DNA of 64,000 nucleotides from Clavaria fumosa (GCA_951802425.1 OX637794.1:3906001-3970000), one strand, 5' to 3'. Shown: positions 1 through 11,141, counted from the stretch's first letter. The notes: a model not told the origin generated them from the letters alone. Made by a program: numbers and translations.

Positions 1-187
1 ATATCGAAGTCTGACGAAAGTCCGGACCGGAGTTTCGGACCCCAGAGCGGAGACAGAGCAGAATTGGAGCGGAGAAGGCGGAGTCGGAGCGGGGGTGCCG
101 GAGTTGGAGCGGAGATACATCGGAGATGTATTGGAGGTAATTGCAGGTGTTTCGGAGGTGGCTGGGTAACTGGATAGGGCCGTGACA
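1..187. repeat. End of an LTR, cut by the window edge
   Basis: The stretch is GA-rich, with repeated cggag words, and ends in a gactggatagg-type motif followed by ccgtgaca. The same ending closes the solo LTR at 43650-43654, and the block beginning atatcgaagt(c/t)(c/t)gacgaaag recurs at 43479. It is therefore the terminal part of a second copy of that LTR family. Whether a retrotransposon body or only a solo LTR lies to the left cannot be seen. Confidence 0.75.
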
Positions 188-568
188 GGTCTTATGAAAG
201 ATATTATCTTAATACCTGGACAGTCTCAGGACAGATGTTTTCTTAGGCATAGCACTTGAGCTCTTATACCATGACTTTTTGCTCTTAGTACTATTTTCAT
301 CTGGTGCTTATGATCTTGGCTACTTGATTATACTTATCATGTCTTAGATTCCATTATTTATAAAAAAATTAAGACATCCCCAAGACAACTTTGTCATCTG
401 AGACTGTCTTGATAGTCTTAATCACACATTTAAGATGGCTAAGTAAAGTTAAGTAATCATAAGTCACTTTGCACTTTTCCTGATGCACCTCGCATTAGAT
501 TATGAGACCCGCTTGATGCAGGCTACTCAGAAAGATTCCAACTAGTCTTCAGTCTCTTTTCAAAATTT
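188..568. other. AT-rich stretch without a gene
   Basis: This AT-rich sequence lies between an LTR end and the copia coding region. I see no open frame of note. I also found no copy of the copia LTR start (tgttggacagta), so the copia 5' LTR is missing here. The last few dozen bases are probably the copia leader. Confidence 0.5.
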
Positions 569-3500
569 ATGACCGGCTCAAACGCTCCCAATCCCCCTCC
601 TTTACATCCCACTGCTATGGAGGCCACCAGACCCGCCAACCGTGAAAAAATGTCAAATCGGCTTTTTGACATTGATCGGTTGAAGAATGATGGTTCCAAC
701 TATCAAGTCTGGAGCTCGCAGATGCGACTAATCCTCCGGAACCGTAATCTGTGGGCAATCGTAGACGGCACCGAAACTGAACCACCACATACGGATACCG
801 CCGCACATGCTGACTGGGAAGCACGCGAATGGGATGCTCAAGCCCAAATCCTTCTTACTCTCGAAACTGACCCATATTCTGGGGTAGTGGCTGCTCAGAC
901 ATCAAAAGAAGCCTGGGATGGCCTTAGGGATTGATATCAGGGCACTGGCCTACAAACCGCCGCTCTACACATCGCAGCTCTTTTCCAGACAAAGCTGTCT
1001 GATGAACAGCCCTTCGAATCGCAACTCAATGCCCTACTCGAGCATTGGCGAATCCTCAAATCCCATGGAATTTCCCTCGATGAGAGCGTGATCGCTATTG
1101 CAATTATCATCGCGTTACCAGACTCCTACTCTGTACTTAGGTCCATACTGCTTTCTCAATCAGCCCTGCCGAAAATACAAGCCATTAAGAACTCAATTCT
1201 CACTGAGGAACAGGTCTGCACTGCTGGCGCGAACGTTTCACCTACTGCGCTGAAAGTCCAAGTGAAGGGAAAGTGGCAGGGTGGGAACACAAAAGGGAAA
1301 GACCAAGATGGAGAAAAGGATCAAACGAAAGATGAGAAGGGGGAACAGCGAAAGAAGAAGAAATGCGACTTTTGCGGTCGCACAGGCCACATCAAGGATG
1401 AATGCCGCAAGAAAAAGACAGCAATCAGTGCTCTTGAAGCGAAGGTCAATGAGAACAAGGACAAGCCATCCGATGCAGTCGCCAACCTTGCGCGACTCAG
1501 CGATTATGACTCGAACTATTCACACATGCCAATTCGACTCTTCCTTGCCCACTCCAATGCAGCAGCGACCACATCCTCTCCCCCGCAGCTGAATGTTGTG
1601 AAATTACCAACTTCTGGCAACCACAGATGGATACTCGACTCTGGAGCCAGCGAGCCCATGACCTCTCGTCATAGCTGGTTTGCAGTCTACCAAGCCTTTG
1701 ATAAACCTCGCCGTGTCTACCTGGGTGACAAGAGTTACATCTTGGCACCTGGGAAAGGACAAGTCATCCTGCAGGTAAAACTAAGAGATGGCGAAGAAAG
1801 GTTAACGACGCTCTGCGATGTCTACTATGTCCCAAATCTCGATGGTAATCTACTCTCCGTCTCGCACCTGACTCATCGCAAATACCAAATCACCTTTGAC
1901 ACGGCTGGGTTTGAAATTACTGACCCACAAGGCCAACTCGTGGCCCAAGGTATTGAGTCCCAAGGTCTATTCATTGTCGAAGCACTAGCCTATGTCGAAC
2001 ACGCATACAACGTTGCCATTCACCATCCCTCCGAAATCCATAACCCAACTCCCCTTGCTCTCGCTACCAGAGTGCGTGAATCCTATGCTGATCTCACCAC
2101 CTGGCACCGGCGACTTGGACATGCGAACTACGAGGCCATTCGCCATCTCGCAAAGTCTGGGTTAGTCAAAGGGATGAAGCTTAAAGGCAATGACACAACG
2201 ACGGACACCATCTGCCATTCATGTCTTGCCAGGAAACAGACACGGGATGTTATTCCAAGACAATCTACAACTGAACACCCACATGTACTCTACCGAGTCT
2301 ACTCTGACCTATGTGGGAAAATGCCCATGCTAACACCTGCCCGGCACCAGTACTTTATGACATTCATCGATGGATACTCATCCTATGTCTCAGTCGCTCT
2401 TCTCAAGGCCAAAAGCGAAGCCTTTGAGAACATACAGGGTCTCATTGCCCGTGCAGAAGTCATCACCAATAAATGCGTCAACTTCTTCCGAAGTGATGGT
2501 GGTGGCAAGTACTACTCTGATGAATCACGGGCATACTTCAAATCTAAGGGGATTCACTACGAGACAACTAATGCAGATACCCCACAGGAGAATGGGATAG
2601 CTGAGCGGATGAACCGCACACTACTGAACGATGCACGGTCAATGCTACATGATGCAGGCCTGCCACTCAAGTACTGGGGCGACGCAGTTCTCTACGCTAC
2701 ACAGGTCCACAATGTCAAGCCAACTCGCTCACAGCACAATGGCCTTACCCCATACGAAGCCTTTACAGGCAATAAACCGAACCTTTCGCGCCTCAGAATC
2801 TTTGGGTGCAAAGCGTTTGCGCACGTACCAAAGGCCAAACGCCACAAACTTCAGCCCAGAACACTCGAGTGCACCTTCCTAGGCTTCGCGGACCATCGAC
2901 ACGCCTACCGCCTGCTCCACAAGCCCACTGGTCGCATCATTGAGTCCCGCGATGTGATATTTGATGAGGGCAACGGAGACTTGCCCTCACGTGTCTCTCT
3001 GAACACAGACCCTTATAATGCGCTTGATTCTGACCTGGATGAACCTCTGGAGGCCCTAGACAGTGAGTCAGATGCAGGCAGGGGCCCTGTGGATGAAGAC
3101 GCACCTCCACAAACTCCGTTACTGCCAGAGGCTGTCCCACTGCCTATGGAAGTGCCAGAACCACGTCGCTCAGGCCGGATTCGCAGAGCACCCATTCCAG
3201 ACGACGACACACGCTACAATGTCACGTCCTATGGGCAAAAGAAGCAAGTAGACTCACGAAGGGCCACAAAGCAAGTGGGCGCCGATGATGAGTCAGCGCT
3301 TGCGGCCGAGCCACAGGCGCATGCAGCAAAGACGCCCACTGATGAGGACCCATACACCTACAGTGAGGCAATGAGGAGTGCAGATGCGGAACAGTGGCTT
3401 GAGGCCTGTGCTGCTGAGTTAGCATCCCTCCAGAAAATGAACACTTACGAAGTTGTAGAGCGTCCCCCAGACAGAAAGATCATCCCAAGCAAGTGGGTTT

Positions 3501-4865
3501 TCAAGACAAAGTGCGGCCCCAGCGGCGAGATCGTCAGATACAAAGCACGAGTTGTTGCAAAGGGCTATGCGCAAGTCCCCGGCCTGGACTTTGATGAAAC
3601 TTTCGCTCCAGTTGTCAAGTTTGCGACGATTCGGGTCTTGTTAGTCCTTGCTGCACACTACGATCTTGAAATTCACCAACTGGATGTTAAAACGGCCTTC
3701 CTCCATGGCGAATTAAAGGAGGAAATATTTGTGCATTGCCCACCTGGATTCCAAGGCACAAAAGTCCATCTATGGACTCAGGCAAGCAAGCCGTGAGTGG
3801 TACGCTAAACTCCTCACCGAGTTCATTGACTTGGGTCTTGCCCACCTCGAATCCGACTATGCTGTCTTCTACCAGTGCTCAAATGGGACAACCATCATCG
3901 TTGCCGTGTATGTTGACGACATGCTCCTCCTCTCTAACTCTCTCAGATCTGTTGAGGAATTCAAGAGGAAGCTCACCACAAAATTCGAGATCACAGACCT
4001 AGGAGACGCACACTGGATACTCAATATGGAAGTAATCCGTGATAGAGAGCGACGCACCATCTCGCTATCTCAACGACAGTACATCGAAGACATCCTCAGG
4101 CGCTACGGGATGTCCGAGTGTCGCCCTGTCAGCACTCCAGTTACTGCCAACTTCAAGTTAGAGAAGCTAGAGGAACCGGAGTTTGACCCACAGCCTTACC
4201 AGAGCCAGCTGGGCGCTGTGATGTACGCTATGCTCGGCACCCGTCCTGATCTCGCATATGCTGTCCAAACACTCAGCCAGCATGCCGCTACGCCTGGCGA
4301 GCACCACATCAATGCGCTAAAACGTGTCTTCCGATACCTGCGCAAAACAACGGATGTCAAGCTCGTCTTCAGTGGATCGGAAAGGACCTTGGAGCTTGTT
4401 GGCTATGTAGATGCCGACTGGGCCAATGATCCCAACGATCGACGATCGATTAGCGGCTTCATCTTCATGCTCGGAGGCGGAGCCGTTACCTGGATCTCGC
4501 GAAAGCAAAAGCTTGTTGCCCAGTCCAGCACCGAAGCCGAGTACATTGCTGGGGTGCTTGCCACGAACGAAGCACTCTGGCTCCGTCAGATGCTCCAGGA
4601 CCTGGATGAAGAACCACAGATGGCAACGAGATTAATGGTCGACAACCAGGGAGCAATCGCACTAGCTAAAAATCCAGTCTTCCACAGAAAAACAAAGCAC
4701 ATCGCAGTCCGCTACCATCACATGCGACACCGCTATGAAATGGGAGACATCGCACCAGAGTACATCTCAACCAACGACCAAGTTGCTGACATCTTCACCA
4801 AGGGACTGTCATGGTCGAAGCATGAGGCATTCATGGACAAGATGGGGTTGATGTTGCCCGCATAA
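569..4865 (+). pseudogene. Copia gag-pol polyprotein, broken
   Basis: Order of domains: a UBN2-like gag (SNRLFDIDRLKNDGSNYQVW); a CCHC knuckle CDFCGRTGHIKDEC near 1363-1410; an aspartic protease (WILDSGAS, about 1627-1650); a GAG-pre-integrase zinc region (WHRRLGHANYE, CHSCLARK); an integrase core (TFIDGYSSY, FFRSDGGGKY, ENGIAERMNRTL); a copia-type RT (KWVFKTK, ETFAPVVK, YVDDMLL); and RNase H (DADWANDPNDRRS, SSTEAEYIA), ending at the stop at 4863-4865. Two lesions are visible. An in-frame TGA at 932-934 falls where the family has Arg (CGA to TGA). A small deletion near 3757-3770 changes frame just before KSIYGLRQAS and removes a few RT residues. Otherwise the frame is open, so inactivation is fairly recent. 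Confidence 0.92.
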
Positions 4866-4878
4866 GTGCGAGTGGGCG

Positions 4879-5058
4879 TGTTGGACAGTATGGGAGTCGC
4901 CCATATCAGGCAACATTAGGTAATCTATATATCAACGGACACTTGCGCCGTATAATCCTCAGTTCTCTTCTTCGAGACTGAGGTATGAACTCTCGCTACA
5001 CTCGTTACACTAGCTCTAACTAACTGCCTGTCATTAGACTAAGCTCACTGTCATTACA
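4879..5058 (+). repeat. Copia 3' LTR with a partial duplicate behind it
   Basis: The LTR starts TGTTGGACAGTATGGG directly after the polypurine tract and ends ...gtcattaca. Two of its words, gttctcttcttcgagactga and actaagctcactgtcattac, occur a second time at 5072-5118. A shortened copy of the LTR end therefore lies immediately downstream. The outer limit may be 5058 or about 5118. Confidence 0.7.
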
Positions 5059-5148
5059 GGCAAATATACCTAGTTCTCTTCTTCGAGACTGAGACTAAGC
5101 TCACTGTCATTACAGTTTCCCACTGCCGGATCAGACACCTCACATTAT

Positions 5149-5400
5149 TCATTTCTTGTCAGCAAACTTCTGAGTCCTTTCCTGGGCTGCAGCAATGTGG
5201 ACTTGGAGTTCCTGATGTAACTTATCCAAGTCTGATGCAAAGTCCTTGGCCTGGGTGGATGAGAAGGTGCCAGAAATGGAGACAGAAAGATTCAGGTGGA
5301 ATCCCTTGTTTGCAAAGAACAGGGTAATTCTGGTCATTGCACTTGCATCAGGAAAAGGGGAAATTACTGAATCTGCCTTAGGCAGACTTAAACTTTTCAT
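5149..5400 (-). pseudogene. Gypsy integrase C-terminal fragment
   Basis: The minus-strand frame reads FFANKGFHLNLSV and then a helical stretch ending LHQELQVHIAAAQERTQKFA. This is the region after the integrase core of chromodomain gypsy elements, where the family has PFFANKGYHP; the Ty3-B integrase in this window (about 38880) carries that motif. No other part of the element is present on either side, so it is an isolated relic. Confidence 0.7.
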
Positions 5401-5789
5401 TAAGACAGATTAAGACAATTAAGACAGATTCATAAATTGGATAGTCTTAATCTAAGACCAATTACTTAATCTTGACTTACAGTAATCTGCTGTTTAAGAC
5501 ATTTTAAGAGGGGTTTCAGTCAGATTCAGTAGTTTGACCATTTGCTGATGTACTTGACTCTGTAGCACTACTGCATCTACAGTAGGAGATGTAGATATCC
5601 ACTTACTACAGTTGTTCTCAATAACTACCATAGCTTTCTGGCTCTACAGTACTATAGGTATTCCTACATTGCCTACAGCTGCACCAATAGTACAATCATG
5701 CATCAGTCACACACATAGAATATATAGCTCACAATTCCCACCACTTGAAACAGATAAAAATGCCACTTCCTGCCTGCCACCACCACCCC
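5401..5789. other. No gene seen
   Basis: AT-rich sequence with repeated taagacag/tcttaat words and no supported coding frame. Confidence 0.4.
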
Positions 5790-6060
5790 TCCAAGGGCAG
5801 CAGCAGCAGCAGCTGCAACTGCAATGGCAGTGACAGCAGCCACAACAGTGACAGTGGTGACAGTGGTGATGGCAGTGATGGCAGCCAGCGACAGCGACAG
5901 CAGCAATGGCAGAGTGATGGCAGCCAGCAACAGTGGCAGTAGCAGCCAGTGACAGCAGTGATGGCAGCCAGCGACGGCAGTGATGGCAGCCAGCGACAGC
6001 AGTGACAGCAGCCAGTGATGGTGGCAGTGGCAGCAGCAGTTGCAGCAGCAGCAACAATGG
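5790..6060. repeat. Degenerate CAG/CAGTGATGG simple repeat
   Basis: The stretch opens with cagcagcagcagcagctgc and continues as imperfect cagtgatgg, cagcgaca and cagccag words. Open frames through it in several frames on both strands are a by-product of the triplet period, not evidence for a protein. Confidence 0.85.
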
Positions 6061-6088
6061 CCCAGGTCCCCCACTGCAGTCACAGACT

Positions 6089-6214
6089 GATGACAGGGAC
6101 ATGGGCCATTGATTTGTAGCAGCTGGTGTGCAGAGCAAATGAGCGACATCTGATGACAGGGACATGAGCCATTGATTTGTGGCAGCTGGTGTGCAGAGCA
6201 AATGAACAACATCA
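6089..6214. repeat. 63-bp tandem duplication
   Basis: Two copies, 63 bp apart, of a unit beginning gatgacagggacatg(g/a)gcc and containing gtgtgcagagcaaatga. They differ at only a few positions. A third copy begins (gatgaca) but is cut short after 6214. Confidence 0.85.
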
Positions 6215-6356
6215 GATGACAGATGGCGGTGGCACCCTCACCCTCACCCCTCACCCTCACCCTCTCCTTCAGTGGCAGTGGTGGCAGCAGTGGCACACTC
6301 ACCCTCCCCCCTCCCTCTTTTCCTTCCCTCTCCCCTCTCCTTCAGCAGCAGTGGTA

Positions 6357-6590
6357 CCCTCTCCCTCTCACCTCTCCCTCTTGCCTCCCTCTCACCTCTC
6401 CCTCTTGCCTCCCTCTCACCTTTCCCTCTTCCCTCCATCTCACCTCTCCCTCTTGCCTCCCTCTCACCTTTCCCTCTTGCCTCCCTCTCACCTCTCCCTC
6501 TTGCCTCCCTCTCACCTCTCCCTCTTGCCTCCCTCTCACCTCTCCCTCTTGCCTCCCTCTCACCTCTCCCTCTCCCTCTCACCTCTCTCT
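6357..6590. repeat. 24-bp pyrimidine minisatellite, about nine units
   Basis: The unit is approximately cacctctccctcttgcct plus ccctct. Successive cacct starts lie exactly 24 bp apart (6369, 6393, 6417 and on to 6561). One strand is almost pure pyrimidine. The period is a multiple of three, so long repetitive frames open on both strands; I do not call them genes. Confidence 0.9.
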
Positions 6591-7610
6591 CACCTCTCTC
6601 ACCTCCCACCCCCAGGGACGACAATGGCAGCAACAGGTGGGCCCCACGAGGTCCGCCCTCCCCCCTCCATCTTTTTTTCATTCTCATTTTCATTCCATTT
6701 TTTTTTCTTTTCAATTTACTATTTACAGGGCAACAGACAACAGTGGACAACAGACGGCAATGATGGTGGTGGCTCTCACTCTCCTTCCTTCTCCTCCCTC
6801 TCCCTCTCTCTCTCCTCCAACAATGCAATGACAGCAGTGGCACCCTCAGCAAGGGGCCACCAAGTGTGTCCTCTCCCATTTTTTTCATATTCTTTTCATC
6901 TCTTGCAATAGCTATTTATTGTAATTACAATACTCTATTGCAAGGAATTCATGTCATTGACTGCCCCATCTCCATGGAGTACCTCAAACTCCCTCTCCAT
7001 GTCCACTATCCATGCCCTCAACTCCACAATCTCTGTGTCCACAATTTTGGACATGGGTACTTTTGTTGACTTTCCCCATGTTCCCTCCACTTCCTTCCCT
7101 TTCCCTACAAATCTGTGAGTTCAGTAAAGCTGCAGAATGCTAAGAAAGTTTGAAGACTCACCTTTTGTGTCCTTCCACACCTCCTCCAACTCATGCTCCA
7201 CCACTGCTAGATCCATTTCTAGCCCTACCTCCCTCCTTGATTTCCCTACCCACATTGTCTTCCATGTGGGTCCTGCAACTTGCTGTCAGAGCATCACAAG
7301 CTCCCTTTCCAGATCACTTCTGGGGACCAACATCCCTGCAACCATCCTCACTTCCTCTGCCAACTCCTCCTCCAATGCTACTCTCACAACCCACCTTTTT
7401 GATGTCAACAGACCCAGCATTGACAATTGCAACCTTACCCATATTCATTTTCCATGTCCTGCTCATGTCAGGAGTAATCCCATAGTCAGAGTGCAGAGTA
7501 TCTAGTGCATAGCCTGCAATCATCCACCATTGTGGTTAGTTGTCAATAGAACCTCTTGGAACACAGTCCTATGTTCTAAGATAAGTGGTTTGGGAGAAGC
7601 ACTAGTGGTC
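6591..7610. other. Low-complexity then unassigned sequence
   Basis: Up to about 6910 this is pyrimidine-rich with T-runs. From 6940 to 7600 it is ordinary complexity with several frames of 70-120 codons, none with a motif I recognise. On the minus strand a frame starting MIAGYALDTLHSDYG directly adjoins the gag relic at 7611, so it may belong to an unrecognised, eroded element. Confidence 0.4.
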
Positions 7611-8075
7611 TCAGAGGTACAAGGTGGCAAATAGGACATGATCCCAATCAGTAGCAAATTTCCATGGCTTCCTCAGAAACCACATAATGCACTGTGAGAT
7701 GAACATTGTTAGCCATGCCAGGTCCTTACCCATGAAGACATTGGGCTCCTTGAGTTTGGGGCCATTGTCACTGGATGTCAGGTAGTAGATGTAGTGTGGT
7801 GGACTGGCAGGTGGATTTCCAATGGGCACTGCAGGGGGTGCCACTGGTGGAATTCCTTGTGGAATCCCCAGGATCTTGAAGGGTCATGGCAGCAACTGCA
7901 GCAGGAAGTTTGGGGTTGATGGCAGTGGACACCATGACCCATGTGATGAGGGTGGTGGTTTAACACTGGGTATCAGAAATGGGAGCACTGGAAGCCAGAG
8001 TAGTTAGTCATAAGCAGGGACAGTGGGGGTAATACTGGTGTAAGTGTACAGGATTGAGTTAGAATTATGGGAAGA
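7611..8075 (-). pseudogene. Gag fragment related to the Ty3-B gag
   Basis: The minus strand reads PPAVPIGNPPASPP, then IYYLTSSDNGPKLKEPNVF and MFISQCIMWFLRKPWKFATD. This matches line for line the Ty3-B gag at 43830-44060 (MFISQCITWFLGKPRKFATD). The DNA is also alignable to about 8075 (compare 44090-44270). Most differences are C to T or G to A at former CpG sites. The match stops abruptly after the DHVLFATLYL end at about 7613, so only the N-terminal half of gag survives. Confidence 0.8.
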
Positions 8076-8678
8076 TACATTGTTCTGATGGTTTCTGAAG
8101 GCCTCTAAAGTATGCAATTATCAAAAGAAAGAAAATGAAATGAAAAAGGAAATGTACAAAAGAACTCATTCATGCCACACTTGTGATGGCCCACTCCCCC
8201 CAAGTATTGGTGGTGCAATGAAGCCCAAAAACTTTGTTTTGCATCATGAGGCAGCCTCATGTCCAAAAAATGTGGCTGTGCTAACACTCAGATGGCTGCA
8301 CAAAACTTAAATGTCTATAGGCTCAGACAGATCACATTTTTAAGCTTAGCTTTGGTTGAACAAAATGCTTCAATAATAAATTTATTTGTTCAGGACAGAT
8401 TTATTTTATCTAGTCCCATTATGGAAATATAATGCTGTCTCTATTGCATCTCAGTAATGGTAGGAAAGGAAAGGATCTGTCCTGAACAAATATTTTAAAT
8501 TATTACAGCTGTTTCCAAATATTTGGAGACTGTGGCACAATGCACTTTTTTTCATCTAAAAGCATTATAGTCATTACTCTACCAATTATCAAGATATCAA
8601 TGAGTGAAAATACCCATTCTTCATGAAAAAAAGAGCTCTAGGGCCCTGCAAAAAGAATGGAGTGATTTGGTTGAATTG
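8076..8678. other. No gene seen
   Basis: AT-rich, with only short frames (up to about 60 codons) and no recognisable motif. Confidence 0.4.
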
Positions 8679-8977
8679 AAAATTTCAAACAGCAATTTCT
8701 CATCCAATTCTCCATGGATTTCCATGATATTATACTCATTCTGCAGGCAATGATGAGCTGGAGCTGGAGGGCATGGTAAAAGAGCTGAAAATATTTCATC
8801 AACTCCTACATTATTTCTGGCCATGTACAAATTCAGTTTGCTGATAACAATGTGAATATTGATAAAATATTTTTCAACTCTTTTACCATGCCCTCCGGCT
8901 CATCATTGCCTGCAGAATGAGTATATTATCATGGAAATCCATGGAGAATTGGATAAGAAATTGCCATTTGAAAATTT
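8679..8977. repeat. Large inverted repeat (about 120-bp arms, about 50-bp loop)
   Basis: The left arm (8679-8805), read on the minus strand, matches the right arm (8858-8977). Both contain the 19-mer catcattgcctgcagaatga and both contain atggaaatccatggagaat. By eye they agree at roughly nine positions in ten. Each arm encodes the same short peptide (CLQNEYxIMEIHGELD) in its own direction. The source element was not identified. Confidence 0.85.
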
Positions 8978-9009
8978 CCATCACCTTTCTCAAAATTATT
9001 GTACCAATT

Positions 9010-9197
9010 ACAACCAACATCATTTCTCTGTGGATTGTACCTACCCATGACTATGAACACCCCCTTATTCCCAGAACCTGCAACCCCAGTGTTGACCCCC
9101 CTACCAAGGCCGTGCCTCCACCACCAGCCCAAGAGCATGAGGAGAGCCTGGGAGCTCTGTAGGCCTGCTGAGATGTCAGTCCACAGAGAGGGGATTA
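9010..9197 (+). pseudogene. 3' end of an LTR-element body, superfamily unclear
   Basis: This stretch abuts the LTR at 9198 and ends in a polypurine tract (cagagaggggatta). It parallels 48190-48363, which abuts the other copy of the same LTR. Shared translated words are SLWI(V/I)PT(H/N)DY and then a proline-rich tail. No catalytic domain remains, so the element type cannot be named. Confidence 0.6.
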
Positions 9198-9537
9198 TGT
9201 AAGGATTTCACCACATGACCCCCCCTCCTACCTATCACACATTCCGCACCCTCTTTCACACTGCATGCACACCCCTTCTTTCTGTCTTATCACACCATGT
9301 GCTACACCCCTTTCTCTTATCACATATGACTCATGTCCATCCTTACCTTTCCTGCATGTACTACATGCCTCCTCCATGACTCATTGTGACTCATCCTCTT
9401 GTAGTATATAAGTAGTTTCTCTTGTAACAACCTCCCCTAGGTTGTTACTTCCAATCACATCCCCTTTTTGCTCCCATTTGGCTGACCCTCACCCAGATCC
9501 CTCAAATACACCAGAGTCAGATCAATACTTGTTGACA
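9198..9537 (+). repeat. 340-bp LTR (family also at 48364-48695)
   Basis: It runs from TGTAAGGATTTCACC to acttgttgaca and aligns along its whole length with 48364-48695. A purine-rich tract precedes it, as expected of a 3' LTR. Yet the sequence after it (9640-10134) codes for a retroelement N-terminal frame, as after a 5' LTR. It may be the shared LTR of two elements in tandem. Confidence 0.75.
9327..9412 (+). promoter_or_regulatory. LTR promoter: three TGACTCA sites and a TATA box
   Basis: Three exact TGACTCA words (9327, 9377, 9387) lie upstream of tatataag (9405-9412). TGACTCA is the core site of Gcn4/AP-1-type bZIP activators. The second LTR copy keeps two exact sites (48484, 48532) and a TATA-like run at 48560. 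The arrangement suggests an LTR promoter responsive to a bZIP factor; that is inference. Confidence 0.5.
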
Positions 9538-9639
9538 AGTAACAACCTCTCCCCCACCTACCTCCTCACAGACCTAGGTACCCCCACCCTCGCCTGAGTC
9601 GAAGCAAGACTTGCATGTTCTGAGAAGACAAACTGGCAC

Positions 9640-10134
9640 ATTTCTGGACTTCATACGAACGATCTGTCAGGAGGAGGGCCCTCCTTGGACTGGACACTGA
9701 AACTGATTTTGAACAACTGACACTGCCAAGCATGCCTTACCGAAACTATGAGAAGTTCCATTACCTGAGACATTCAGAAGCAGTGCAATTGGCGCCATGG
9801 TATCACTTTGCAACAAGGAGGATCTTTACACCACAAGATCCTACCTGAGACAACCCACTATCAATTGCACATGCCCCCAAGTGGCAAACCTTCTGAAACC
9901 AACTAGTCACCAAGCTATCTGAAGTGGCTGCTGAAGAGGCATATGAACAAGAAACCTTAGAATTTCTAGCTGGAGACAAAGATTTTTCTGGAGAAAGTGA
10001 TTATCAGAGTGCTCTTGAAGAACTAGAAGAGCTGACCCACTTGCCTGTCAGAACCCAAACTGAGGAGATGCCCCCAACGCATCACACTGTTGAAGTGCAA
10101 ACCAACCTCACATTTGTAGGACTCCAAAACTGAC
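9640..10134 (+). pseudogene. Retroelement N-terminal reading frame (pre-gag), decayed
   Basis: One frame stays coding-like from about 9640 to a stop at 10132. It contains MPYRNYEKFHYLRHSEAVQL, PWYHFATRRIFTPQDP, AHAPKW and an acidic tail (ESDYQSALEELEEL), with at least two internal stops. I associate this type of sequence, from memory, with the region upstream of gag in agaricomycete gypsy elements. The frame is cut off by the Ty3-A LTR at 10140. The gag that starts at 25553, beyond Ty3-A, may be its continuation. Confidence 0.5.
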
Positions 10135-10139
10135 TACGA

Positions 10140-10981
10140 TGTAGTAGGCTGTACAGGTGTTGGCTGCAAATAGATGTTCGCGGCCGGGTTCTTCAGGGGG
10201 TCTTGTTACAGGATGGAAACACTAAACAGAACCTTGGAGGATGTGGAGGTTGAGTGCAAAAAGTTCAGAGAATAAAAATATACATTGTCCAGAGTATCCG
10301 GTATCGGATCCGATAGAGTCCGATGTTCAGATTGAAAGTTTGAGGGGCCGGCGATGACGAAGGCCAGCGGATCAATGGGTACGATGAAGGGTGAGCTTGC
10401 TAAAGATCAGAGCATGATGTGGGCATTCCAAAAGCTGAATTACCATAGAACCTGGTACATACTTAAGTACATTTTCGTAAGTACAGCAAATCCAGTTCTA
10501 CAGAAGTTTCCGGAAGCTACAGAAGGTAATGCGGTATCGTGTGCAAGGTCATATAGAGGTCATGGATCATAGAAGAGTTATGCAGTTCGGAGGAATGAAG
10601 TGTCTGATGATTGGCATACATCCGGACCACTCGTAAAATGAAGGAGAGTGAGGCTGGTACAGCAAAGGGGTACTAGGAACAATGGACAAAGCAAGCATGT
10701 ATATGAAATAGAGGAATGAGAATGGAATAGTGAGTATGTCGAGCGCTGACCATGCTGGAGTGATGAAATAGAGGGGTGTAGGCAGTGTGTGTGACCTGCG
10801 GGCTGTGATCTTCATGGGGAATCGGAGACCGGAGAGTCCGATGTCGGATAAGTATCAGACATTATCAGACGGTGTCGGATTGTTATTGGATCGTATCGGA
10901 CACAATTGCCTTGGATCCTGAAATATCCGGATGGTCGGTATCTGTCATGTTTCTATGTTTAAACCGCATATTATCCTTACA
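10140..10981 (-). repeat. Ty3-A 3' LTR
   Basis: The 842-bp direct repeat partner of 24653-25494. The adjacent internal end reads ...cagcccccgggagaa on the minus strand, a short polypurine tract for plus-strand priming. Confidence 0.9.
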
Positions 10982-11141
10982 TTCTCCCGGGGGCTGAAAA
11001 TGCAACCACCCTCGGTTGCAACCAAACAAGGCCAAATAATCGTTTGTTGATCATGAAGTACACATTGTGTGGGTGCACATAGGTCCAAACATGCACTTGT
11101 ATCTTCTCCAATAACAGCAACACATCAACCATCCAAAAAAA

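Larger units (their letters stand above)
569..5058 (+). mobile_element. Ty1/copia LTR retrotransposon, 5' LTR lost, inactive
   Basis: The body codes gag, protease, integrase, reverse transcriptase and RNase H in the copia order (integrase before RT). It ends in a purine-rich tract (aagtgcgagtgggcg) and an LTR starting TG at 4879. No matching 5' LTR is visible upstream, so the copy is truncated or was rearranged at its left end. It is the only copia element recognised in the window; the other coding retroelements are gypsy type or unassigned. Confidence 0.88.

Noticed and set aside
470..5360. Possible inverted similarity around ttttcctgatgca at 474 and its complement near 5350
   Set aside because: The exact match is only about 13 bp and the flanks align poorly. 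It is not enough to claim terminal repeats or a shared element around the copia.
5703..6888. Long open frames in several frames on both strands
   Set aside because: They follow from triplet and 24-bp repeats with a period divisible by three. Composition is purely repetitive and no start or homologue is apparent.
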